From contig DBKQ01000037.1 of the NCBI GenBank assembly GCA_002298545.1, forward strand, positions 1 through 9,527: a stretch of 9,527 nucleotides of DNA, written 5' to 3'. Positions 1-6,419 of this stretch are shown here, piece after piece (the first letter of the stretch is position 1; each line of letters starts with the position of its first letter). The position numbers and the translations under genes were made by a program. The DNA comes from Prevotella sp. UBA746 (GTDB lineage Bacteria > Bacteroidota > Bacteroidia > Bacteroidales > Bacteroidaceae). The notes under the pieces were generated by a model. It was given only the letters and a program-made list of their open reading frames with translations. It did no database searches and was not told the origin of the DNA.

Positions 1-39
1 ATAAGATAAGCTGCATCTCAGCATAAAGTTCAAGCAAGC

Positions 40-72
40 TTGGCTTTCTGCATTCGATTTGCATTATCTTTG
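40..72 (+). promoter_or_regulatory. Putative sigma-ABfr-type promoter of dinB
   Basis: TATCTTTG at 65-72 is an exact match to the Bacteroidota -7 consensus TAnnTTTG and is followed by C, as is common. A TTG at 40-42 lies 22 bp upstream and can serve as the -33 element, whose consensus is TTTG or TTG with a spacer of about 19-22 bp. Transcription would start near position 79-80, leaving a leader of only about 10 nt before the ATG at 89. This is the main argument for that start, because a start codon at 59 would lie upstream of the -7 box. No SOS-type operator palindrome is evident. Confidence 0.6.
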
Positions 73-88
73 CATCGAAAACTTCATT

Positions 89-1171
89 ATGGAGACAAAT
101 ATCGTCAGAAAGATAATACATATTGACATGGATGCCTTCTTTGCTTCTGTGGAACAAAGGGATAATCCGGAACTCCGTGGAAAACCCATTGCCGTGGGCT
201 TCGACGGACCAAGGGGTGTGGTGTCTACAGCCAGCTATGAGGCTCGACGCTTCGGAGTTCACTCGGCAATGCCTATTGCCACGGCAAAAAGGATATGCGA
301 GAGTCTGGTTATCGTACCGTGCCGCCATAGCCATTATAAAGAAGTGTCCCAGAAGATTCATGAAATCTTCCTTCGCTATACCGACTTAATCGAACCTATT
401 TCTATCGATGAGGCGTTTCTTGATGTTACAACCAATAAGAAGGGGATTGAAATGGCTGTTGATATAGCACGGGAGATTAAGGCTGCCATTAGGGAAGAGC
501 TGAACCTTACGGCAAGCGCCGGAGTGTCTTATAATAAGTTTCTTGCAAAAATCGCGTCAGACTACCGCAAGCCCGACGGACTCTTCGTTATTCACCCCGA
601 ACGGGCTCTTGATTTTATAGCGTCGCTTCCTGTAGAGGATTTCTGGGGTGTCGGACCGAAGACTCTTGAAACGATGCACAAGATTGGCGTGTTTAACGGT
701 GGACAGCTGCGGGCGTGTTCTCTTCATTTCCTTACCGATGTGTTCGGCAAGTCGGGAGCGGTGTTTTACAATTTTGCCCGCGGCATCGACGAGCGACCGG
801 TGGAGAATGTGAGGATAAGAAAGTCGGTCGGGTGCGAACAGACTTTCCTTGAGGATATACATAAAAACTCGGCAATCATTATCGAACTTTACCATACCGT
901 CCAGGAACTTGTTAGTAGAATAAAAAAGAGTGATTTCAGCGGACATACGCTGACGCTGAAAGTGAAATATTCGGATTTTTCCCAGATATCCCGTAGTATT
1001 TCCCGAAACAAGACGCTACGTACAAAGGAGCAGATTCTGCCACTTGCAAAACAACTCATGGCTGTCGTTCCGAAAGACAAACCGATAAGACTTATCGGAC
1101 TTAGCGTTTCTAACCCTCACGATAGCAAAAAACCTCGGTGGGTAGAGGGAGAGCTGGATTTCAAGGATTAA
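89..1171 (+). CDS. dinB: DNA polymerase IV (Y-family translesion polymerase)
   Basis: This is a 360-residue Y-family DNA polymerase that copies past damaged template bases in the cytoplasm without proofreading; E. coli Pol IV is 351 aa, so length is normal. The palm starts with HIDMDAFFASVE, giving catalytic Asp13 and steric-gate Phe18, the residue that excludes ribonucleotides. The second catalytic pair is Asp107-Glu108 in SIDEAFLD. YNKFLAKIASDYRKPDG (about 148-164) is the family signature, followed by a helix-hairpin-helix thumb motif (WGVGPKT, about 196-202) and a C-terminal little-finger domain (about 240-345). All core catalytic residues are present. The C-terminus ELDFKD loosely resembles a beta-clamp binding tail but is not a clear match. 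ATG 89 is chosen over an upstream ATG at 59 because it fits the family N-terminus and lies downstream of the promoter box. It appears to be monocistronic, with 99 nt to the next gene and a separate promoter there. Confidence 0.97.
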   Translation: METNIVRKIIHIDMDAFFASVEQRDNPELRGKPIAVGFDGPRGVVSTASYEARRFGVHSAMPIATAKRICESLVIVPCRHSHYKEVSQKIHEIFLRYTDLIEPISIDEAFLDVTTNKKGIEMAVDIAREIKAAIREELNLTASAGVSYNKFLAKIASDYRKPDGLFVIHPERALDFIASLPVEDFWGVGPKTLETMHKIGVFNGGQLRACSLHFLTDVFGKSGAVFYNFARGIDERPVENVRIRKSVGCEQTFLEDIHKNSAIIIELYHTVQELVSRIKKSDFSGHTLTLKVKYSDFSQISRSISRNKTLRTKEQILPLAKQLMAVVPKDKPIRLIGLSVSNPHDSKKPRWVEGELDFKD

Positions 1172-1205
1172 TAACATAAAGATTTGCAAAATATACCAAT
1201 GTGTA

Positions 1206-1238
1206 TTTGTCTGTAAGAAGAAAATTTAGTAATTTAGC
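1206..1238 (+). promoter_or_regulatory. Putative Bacteroidota promoter of the DUF4861-like gene
   Basis: TTTG at 1206-1209 (-33 element) is followed after 20 bp by TAATTTAGC at 1230-1238, which differs from the -7 consensus TAnnTTTG by one base. Spacing is ideal for the Bacteroidota primary sigma factor. Transcription would start near 1245, about 25 nt before the ATG at 1271. The one mismatch in the -7 box and the AT-rich background are the reasons for moderate confidence. Confidence 0.5.
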
Positions 1239-1270
1239 ACCGATTTTTAACAAACAGCAATTTGAATACA

Positions 1271-2506
1271 ATGAATAACTCGAGAATATTTGTTGCTGCC
1301 CTGCTTCTTGTTGGAGCAATGACGGCAAATGCTGAGACAAAAACAATAAAAGTGAACCTGTCTAATCCTCTTAATGTTAATCGTGCCGATGTGCCGGTAG
1401 TGGTATCATTAAGGAATGTACCGTTTAATGTCGTTGATGCCGTGGTAAAGGATGGCGACAGGGAGGTTCCTTCACAGATAGACGATCTCGATCGTAACCT
1501 GACGAACGACGAACTCGCTTTCGTTGTCGACATGGAGGCAAAGGGGAAAAAGACACTCACTGTGGAACTGTTTTCCGAAAAGCAAACCGACCGCAATTAT
1601 CCGCGCCGTACCTACGGTGATATGATAATGAGGGACTTCAAAACGAAGAAAAAGAATAAGTTTCCGGGATATATCCATTCCCTCTCAGCTCCAGAAGGCG
1701 TTGATGTGTTCCACATGGTACACCATCATGGAGCAGACTTCGAGTCGGAGCTTGCTGCCTACCGCGTGTATTTCGATGAGCGACAGACATACGACCTCTA
1801 TGGTAAATACAAGAAGCAACTGGAACTTGAAACGAGTCAGTTCTATCCCGACGACGAACAGCTTGCTGCCGGATATGGTGACGACGTGCTGTGGGCTGGA
1901 CAGACCGTAGGACTTGGTGCACTGAGAGGATGGAACGGTACGAAACCGACAATGGTAAGTCCGGTGAAATCGCGCGGACAGCGTATGGTGGCGAGCGGAC
2001 CGGTGCGTACCATCGTTGAACTTACCGATGAAGGATGGCAGCTCGGCGGAAAGACATTCAATCTCCGACAGAATGTTGTCATTTATGTCGGGCATCGCGA
2101 TTGCGAAGTGCATGTCTTCCAGGATACTCCTGCCGACGGGGTGGAATTTGCCACAGGAGTAATAAATCTCAACGACAAGATGTTCTCCGACCATAAAGGT
2201 CTCGTTGGCGACTGGGGCGGCAACTGGCCTAATGGAGTGAAGGATTCTATTGCCGGTAAACCGAAAATCGTTGTAGGACTTGCTGTCAACGTGCCTGAAA
2301 AATATGTAATTAGTGAGCCGACCACAGAGAAAGACCAGTATCTCTATGTCCTCGGTATGAAGGGCGGAAAGTCGATGACCTACAATATGGCATTTACTTG
2401 CGACAAGGAAACATTCGGTTTCAAGGGCTATAAAGAGTGGTTCTCCTGGATGAAGCAATGGAAAAAGGAACTCGATAACCCCGTAAAGGTGGACGTCGTG
2501 GAGTGA
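1271..2506 (+). CDS. Secreted DUF4861-like protein of unknown function
   Basis: The protein has 411 residues. It starts with a classical signal peptide: Asn-Asn-Ser-Arg, a hydrophobic core (residues 5-17) and a cleavage site after Ala-Asn-Ala at 21, so export to the periplasm or beyond is expected; there is no lipobox Cys. The mature part resembles, from memory, the DUF4861 family (PF16153), which is common in Bacteroidota and often seen near polysaccharide-degradation genes. Visible landmarks are HMVHHHGADFESELAAYRVYFD (about 148-169), GKYKKQLELETSQFYP, GYGDDVLWAG (201-210), a Gly-rich GDWGGNWPNG (313-322) and an aromatic C-terminus (WFSWMKQWKKEL). The His cluster with nearby Asp/Glu and Tyr could form a metal or sugar site, but this is speculation. 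Here no SusC/SusD, sulfatase or glycosidase gene is adjacent. ATG 1271 is preferred to an in-frame TTG at 1262 because the signal peptide begins there. The enzymatic role is unknown. Confidence 0.85.
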   Translation: MNNSRIFVAALLLVGAMTANAETKTIKVNLSNPLNVNRADVPVVVSLRNVPFNVVDAVVKDGDREVPSQIDDLDRNLTNDELAFVVDMEAKGKKTLTVELFSEKQTDRNYPRRTYGDMIMRDFKTKKKNKFPGYIHSLSAPEGVDVFHMVHHHGADFESELAAYRVYFDERQTYDLYGKYKKQLELETSQFYPDDEQLAAGYGDDVLWAGQTVGLGALRGWNGTKPTMVSPVKSRGQRMVASGPVRTIVELTDEGWQLGGKTFNLRQNVVIYVGHRDCEVHVFQDTPADGVEFATGVINLNDKMFSDHKGLVGDWGGNWPNGVKDSIAGKPKIVVGLAVNVPEKYVISEPTTEKDQYLYVLGMKGGKSMTYNMAFTCDKETFGFKGYKEWFSWMKQWKKELDNPVKVDVVE

Positions 2507-2527
2507 TAATATATAGAATAAGTGAAA

Positions 2528-2586
2528 AATATTCTGTTAACCATGTAGTGTACAACCGTGAGGCTGCGTATATGAGACAGAATATT
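2528..2586. repeat. 10-bp perfect inverted repeat upstream of sppA
   Basis: AATATTCTGT at 2528-2537 is the exact reverse complement of ACAGAATATT at 2577-2586, with 39 bp between the arms. It occupies most of the 99-nt gap before sppA and ends 19 nt before the sppA ATG. In RNA it could form a long-loop hairpin close to the start codon; in DNA it could be an operator-like pair of half sites. The gap has no good TAnnTTTG box, so sppA may depend on upstream transcription. AT-rich arms make chance occurrence possible. Confidence 0.4.
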
Positions 2587-2605
2587 AACATTAAAAAGAA
2601 AGAAT

Positions 2606-4384
2606 ATGAGAAACTTTTTGAAACAAGTGAGCGCCACGGTAGTTGGCATAATGGTGTTCTTGATTATCGTTGGAGCACTTGGAGTTATGAGTATAGTAGG
2701 AATGGTGGCATCGTCGAGCTCCACAAAAGATGTGGCAGACAATACCGTCTTTGTCGTTAAGCTTAACGGACAGCTTGCTGAACGTTCCAACGACAATCCT
2801 TTGGCACAGCTTACGGGGGATGCTGTAGGTACGATAGGTCTTGATGATTTGCTCAATGACATAAAAAAGGCAAAGAAAAATGATAAGATAAAGGGTATAT
2901 ATATCGAGGCAGGGGCTTTTGCTCCCGATTCATACGCCTCTGTTCAGGCGGTGCGCAAGGCTTTGCTCGATTTCAAAAAGAGCGGCAAATGGATTGTTGC
3001 CTATGGCGACATCTATACCCAGAGCTCATACTATCTTGCTTCGGTAGCCGACAAGCTTTATCTTAATCCGAGCGGACAGATAGAGTGGGGCGGACTCTGT
3101 TCGCAGTCGATGTACGTAAAGGATCTTCTCGCCAAGTTCGGAGTAAAGATGCAGGTGGTTAAGGTCGGTGCATACAAGAGTGCGACGGAGATGTTTACCG
3201 GCGACAAGATGAGCGACGCCAACCGCGAGCAGGTTACGGCTTTTGTTGGTGGAATATGGAAAAATATATGCAGCGAGGTAGCAGCGAGCCGCAAGCTGAC
3301 TGTTGCACAGCTTAACAGCTATGCCGACAATGCTATTACTTTCGCCGACCCGAAACAGTATGTCGGTATGAAACTCGTAGACAAACTCCTGTATCACGAC
3401 CAGATAAAGGATGAGGTGAAGAAACTGATGAAGCTTGGAAAGGACGACGAATTCAATACCGTTGGCATCGCAGGAATGTTGAACGTTCCGGAAACGGGAG
3501 ATGACGGTGATGATGAGATTGCCGTATACTATGCTTATGGAGATATCGTTGACGGAGCTGCTGCCGACATAATGGGACAGGGCGAGAATGTAATCGACGG
3601 AACAAAGGTTAGCGAGGATCTTATGAAACTTGCTGATAATGACGACGTGAAGGCTGTCGTAATTCGTATCAACTCTGGCGGCGGTAGCGCTTATGCCTCA
3701 GAACAGATTTGGAGAGCCGTACAGTTGCTGAAGGCAAAGAAACCGGTTGTCGTTTCTATGGGTGGAATGGCTGCCTCTGGCGGATATTACATGAGCTGTT
3801 CGGCAAACTGGATCGTTGCGGAGCCTACTACCCTGACTGGAAGTATCGGTATCTTCGGTATGTTCCCGGATATGAGCGGACTTATAACGCAGAAACTCGG
3901 AGTGAAATTTGACGAGGTAAAGACGAATAAGAACAGTGGCTTCGGAACAATGGCACGTCCGTTTAATGAAACGGAGATGAACTATCTTTCGGCATATATC
4001 GACCGTGGCTATAAACTGTTCCGCCAGCGTGTTGCCGACGGGCGCCACATGACAACCGACCAGGTGGAGAAAATCGCCCAGGGACATGTATGGCTTGGCG
4101 AGGATGCTATTAAAATAAAACTCGTCGACCAACTTGGCGGTATTGACGATGCTGTGGCTAAGGCTGCAAAATTGGCAAAGGTCGGCGATTACTATACTTC
4201 GGCTTATCCGGCAAAGGTTGACTGGATGGAGCAACTCTTGAACCAGACTTCGTCGGGAAGTTATATCGACAATCAGATGCGACTGGCAATGGGCGACTAT
4301 TACTCTACGTTCATGCTCCTGAAGAACATAAACCGTCAGTCGGCTATTCAGGCAAGATTGCCTTATATTATAAATGTGAAATAA
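2606..4384 (+). CDS. sppA: Signal peptide peptidase SppA, 67K type (protease IV)
   Basis: This is a 592-residue inner-membrane serine protease that degrades cleaved signal peptides. One N-terminal membrane segment (about residues 11-36) anchors it, with the catalytic body in the periplasm. It is the long form with two tandem S49 domains: N-terminal about 45-270 and C-terminal about 305-525. In the E. coli enzyme the general base Lys209 comes from the first domain and the nucleophile Ser409 from the second. The equivalents here are Lys191 in VGAYKSATEMFT (codon at 3176) and Ser391 in GGMAASGGYYMSC (codon at 3776), so the dyad is complete. RINSGGGSAYASE (354-366) is the usual oxyanion-region motif, and WIVAEPTTLTGSIGIFG (402-418) is also typical. 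It precedes lpxK by 81 nt, and both act at the inner membrane. The leader is A-rich with no Shine-Dalgarno, normal for Bacteroidota. Confidence 0.97.
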   Translation: MRNFLKQVSATVVGIMVFLIIVGALGVMSIVGMVASSSSTKDVADNTVFVVKLNGQLAERSNDNPLAQLTGDAVGTIGLDDLLNDIKKAKKNDKIKGIYIEAGAFAPDSYASVQAVRKALLDFKKSGKWIVAYGDIYTQSSYYLASVADKLYLNPSGQIEWGGLCSQSMYVKDLLAKFGVKMQVVKVGAYKSATEMFTGDKMSDANREQVTAFVGGIWKNICSEVAASRKLTVAQLNSYADNAITFADPKQYVGMKLVDKLLYHDQIKDEVKKLMKLGKDDEFNTVGIAGMLNVPETGDDGDDEIAVYYAYGDIVDGAAADIMGQGENVIDGTKVSEDLMKLADNDDVKAVVIRINSGGGSAYASEQIWRAVQLLKAKKPVVVSMGGMAASGGYYMSCSANWIVAEPTTLTGSIGIFGMFPDMSGLITQKLGVKFDEVKTNKNSGFGTMARPFNETEMNYLSAYIDRGYKLFRQRVADGRHMTTDQVEKIAQGHVWLGEDAIKIKLVDQLGGIDDAVAKAAKLAKVGDYYTSAYPAKVDWMEQLLNQTSSGSYIDNQMRLAMGDYYSTFMLLKNINRQSAIQARLPYIINVK

Positions 4385-4430
4385 GAAAACTATATGATAA
4401 CATGAAGCAATGAAGTGTGAGGAAACAAAC

Positions 4431-4458
4431 ATTCTTCATTCTTCATTCTTCATTCTTC
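4431..4458 (+). repeat. Tandem heptamer repeat (ATTCTTC x4) just before lpxK
   Basis: Four perfect copies of ATTCTTC run from 4431 to 4458 and stop 7 nt before the lpxK ATG at 4466. A partly complementary segment, ATGAAGCAATGAAG (4402-4415), lies upstream, so the transcript could fold into a hairpin in more than one register. The heptamer length is not a multiple of three, but the repeat lies outside the reading frame, so copy-number change would alter leader length and structure, not the protein. Confidence 0.85.
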
Positions 4459-4465
4459 GTTAGGT

Positions 4466-5641
4466 ATGGAAGGTGATTTCATAAAAATAAACGAATGGCT
4501 GCTCCCCTTGAGCTGGATATACGGATGGGGAGTAAGACTCAGAAACCAGATGTTTGAACTCGGCATACTGAAAAGCCGCAGTTTCGACATCCCCGTCATT
4601 TCTGTCGGGAATATTACGGTTGGCGGTTCCGGGAAAACTCCTCATGTGGAGTTCCTCGTCAACTTTCTGAAGGATAAAGTGAAAGTCGCCGTGTTAAGTC
4701 GTGGCTACAAGCGCAAGAGTCGCGGATACCTGCTTGCCGGAAAAGACACGCCGATGGCGATGCTCGGCGACGAGCCTTATCAGATGAAACGGAAGTTCCC
4801 TGATGTGCATGTCGTGGTAGACAAAGACAGGTGTCACGGCATCGACCGGATAGTATCCGACAAGGAGACTTCTGATACCGATGTCGTCTTGCTCGACGAT
4901 GCTTACCAGCATAGGTATGTAAAGCCGGGAATAAACATCCTGCTTGTAGACTACCACCGACTTATCATGTACGACAAACTGTTGCCTGCCGGACGACTGC
5001 GCGAACCGAAAAACGGAAAGTCAAGGGCGGATATCGTTATCGTAACAAAATGTCCTAAGGATCTCAAGCCGATGGAATATCGAGTGATTACGAAGACTAT
5101 GAATCTGTATCCGTATCAGAAACTCTTCTTCACGACACTCGTCTACGATGACCTGAAACCCGTATATTGCGGACCGGACAGAAAGTTAGACACGCTGACG
5201 GCAGACACGCAGGTGTTGCTCCTTACCGGGATTGCTTCGCCAAGACAAATGATTGTAGACCTCGAGCCATATACGAAGAATATCACCCCAATGACCTTTG
5301 CCGACCATCATCAGTTCACGGCATCGGATATAGAGAAGATAAATGCCGCATTTGAAAGAATGGACGGCAAGGACAAGATAATAATAACAACAGAGAAAGA
5401 CAATGCCCGACTGTTTGGCATGGACGGACTCAGCGACGAGGTAAGGCGACATCTCTTCGTCTTACCTGTTTCTGTGGGCTTCATGCTCGGTCAGGAAGAG
5501 GAATTTAAAGAAAATATTATTGGTTATGTACGAAAAAATTCAAGAAACAGCATCCTGGCTAAAGCAAAGGATGACAACAAGTCCGAAAACAGCAATAATC
5601 CTGGGAACAGGTCTCGGACAATTAGCTTCAGAAATAACTGA
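4466..5641 (+). CDS. lpxK: Tetraacyldisaccharide 4'-kinase (lipid A biosynthesis)
   Basis: LpxK uses ATP to phosphorylate the 4' position of the tetraacyl disaccharide-1-phosphate, making lipid IVA, at the cytoplasmic face of the inner membrane. The protein is 391 residues, longer than E. coli LpxK (328). The N-terminus (WLLPLSWIYGWGVRLRN) is the amphipathic membrane-associated helix region. The P-loop GNITVGGSGKTP is at 48-59, followed by SRGYKRKSRGY (78-88), the DDAYQHR motif (144-150) and PAGRLREP (175-182). FADHHQF (278-284) and TTEKDNARL (308-316) mark the second subdomain. The conserved fold appears to end near residue 357. The remaining ~34 residues are hydrophilic and rich in Asn, Ser, Lys and Asp, and are read from DNA that also encodes the start of the phosphorylase. 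It sits 81 nt after sppA, with a heptamer repeat in the gap. Confidence 0.96.
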   Translation: MEGDFIKINEWLLPLSWIYGWGVRLRNQMFELGILKSRSFDIPVISVGNITVGGSGKTPHVEFLVNFLKDKVKVAVLSRGYKRKSRGYLLAGKDTPMAMLGDEPYQMKRKFPDVHVVVDKDRCHGIDRIVSDKETSDTDVVLLDDAYQHRYVKPGINILLVDYHRLIMYDKLLPAGRLREPKNGKSRADIVIVTKCPKDLKPMEYRVITKTMNLYPYQKLFFTTLVYDDLKPVYCGPDRKLDTLTADTQVLLLTGIASPRQMIVDLEPYTKNITPMTFADHHQFTASDIEKINAAFERMDGKDKIIITTEKDNARLFGMDGLSDEVRRHLFVLPVSVGFMLGQEEEFKENIIGYVRKNSRNSILAKAKDDNKSENSNNPGNRSRTISFRNN

Positions 5642-6335
5642 CAGCTATGAGTATTCATATAAGGATATCCCTAACTTCCCTGTGTCTACAGTAGAGGGAC
5701 ATGCCGGAAAACTTATCTTCGGTAAGCTCGGCGGCGTAGACATCATGGCTATGGAGGGTCGCTTCCACTATTATGAGGGATACAGCATGAAGGAGGTTAC
5801 ATTCCCTATCCGCGTGATGTATGAGCTGGGAATAAAGACTCTCTTCGTGTCGAATGCATCGGGTGGTATGAACCCTGACTTTAAAATCGGCGACCTCATG
5901 ATTATCACCGATCATATCAACTTCTTCCCGGAGCATCCGCTACGCGGAAAGAATTTCCCTACCGGACCGCGTTTCCCGGATATGCACGAGACCTACGACC
6001 ATGCTCTTATCGCTGAGGCTGATGCCATAGCAAAGGAGAAGGGTATCCGCGTGGTTCATGGAGTGTATATGGGAGTTCAGGGACCTACTTTCGAAACTCC
6101 GGCAGAGTATAAGATGTATCATCGTATGGGAGCCGACGCTGTAGGTATGAGCACAGTGCCTGAGGTTATCGTGGCTCACCATTGCGGCATCAAGACGTTC
6201 GGTATTAGCATCATCACCGACCTCGGTCTTGAGGATACTCCTGTTGAGGTTAGCCATGAGGAAGTGCAGGTGGCTGCAAACAATGCTCAGCCGCTGATGA
6301 CTGAGATTATGCGCGAGATGATTCGCAGAGCTTGA
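5526..6335 (+). CDS. punA: Purine nucleoside phosphorylase (trimeric PNP/MTAP family)
   Basis: This 269-residue cytoplasmic enzyme splits purine nucleosides with phosphate to give free base and ribose-1-phosphate for purine salvage. It belongs to the trimeric PNP class, not the hexameric DeoD class. Alignment by eye to human PNP gives the phosphate loop GTGLG (27-31, with Thr28 for human Ser33), His59 in EGHAG, Arg79/His81/Tyr83 in GRFHYYEGY, the NASGG loop at Asn110, Glu190 in GPTFETPAE, Met208 in GMSTVPEV and His244 in SHEEV. At the base-recognition position, human Asn243, this protein has Asp232 (SIITDLG), as in the related MTA phosphorylases, so substrate range may differ from inosine/guanosine only. 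ATG 5526 gives the family N-terminus (MYEKIQETASWL); an in-frame TTG two codons upstream is less likely. It starts 116 nt inside lpxK in the +1 frame, which implies translational coupling. Confidence 0.94.
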   Translation: MYEKIQETASWLKQRMTTSPKTAIILGTGLGQLASEITDSYEYSYKDIPNFPVSTVEGHAGKLIFGKLGGVDIMAMEGRFHYYEGYSMKEVTFPIRVMYELGIKTLFVSNASGGMNPDFKIGDLMIITDHINFFPEHPLRGKNFPTGPRFPDMHETYDHALIAEADAIAKEKGIRVVHGVYMGVQGPTFETPAEYKMYHRMGADAVGMSTVPEVIVAHHCGIKTFGISIITDLGLEDTPVEVSHEEVQVAANNAQPLMTEIMREMIRRA

Positions 6336-6352
6336 AATTTTATTTTATAATA

Positions 6353-6390
6353 GAGTGGGGCGGTATGGCTGGGGTCATACTGCTCCACTC
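6353..6390 (+). terminator. Strong hairpin between punA and thiL (possible terminator or processing site)
   Basis: The arm GAGTGGGGCGGTATG (6353-6367) pairs along its full 15 nt with CATACTGCTCCACTC (6376-6390), with two G-U wobbles in RNA, around an 8-nt loop (GCTGGGGT). The stem begins 17 nt after the punA stop codon and ends 29 nt before the thiL ATG. It is not followed by a U tract; the downstream sequence is only AT-rich, so a classical intrinsic terminator is not proven. It could be an inefficient terminator, an RNA-stability or cleavage element, or a leader structure for thiL. I see no CUGAGA-type TPP riboswitch core. Confidence 0.55.
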
Positions 6391-6419
6391 GCGTACATTA
6401 TTATATATATACAATATAA

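Noticed and set aside
59..88. Upstream ATG start for dinB adding ten residues
   Set aside because: It lies before the -7 promoter box (65-72) and adds residues not seen in the family N-terminus.
1685..2458. Long minus-strand open frame (257 codons) inside the DUF4861-like gene
   Set aside because: It is antisense to a well-formed secreted protein gene, has no family motifs or promoter, and its length is a by-product of the codon pattern on the + strand.
4431..4458. CRISPR-like repeats
   Set aside because: The units are seven bases, directly tandem and without spacers.
6336..6419. TPP riboswitch upstream of thiL
   Set aside because: The gap is only 84 nt and lacks the CUGAGA and other core elements; only a single long hairpin is present.
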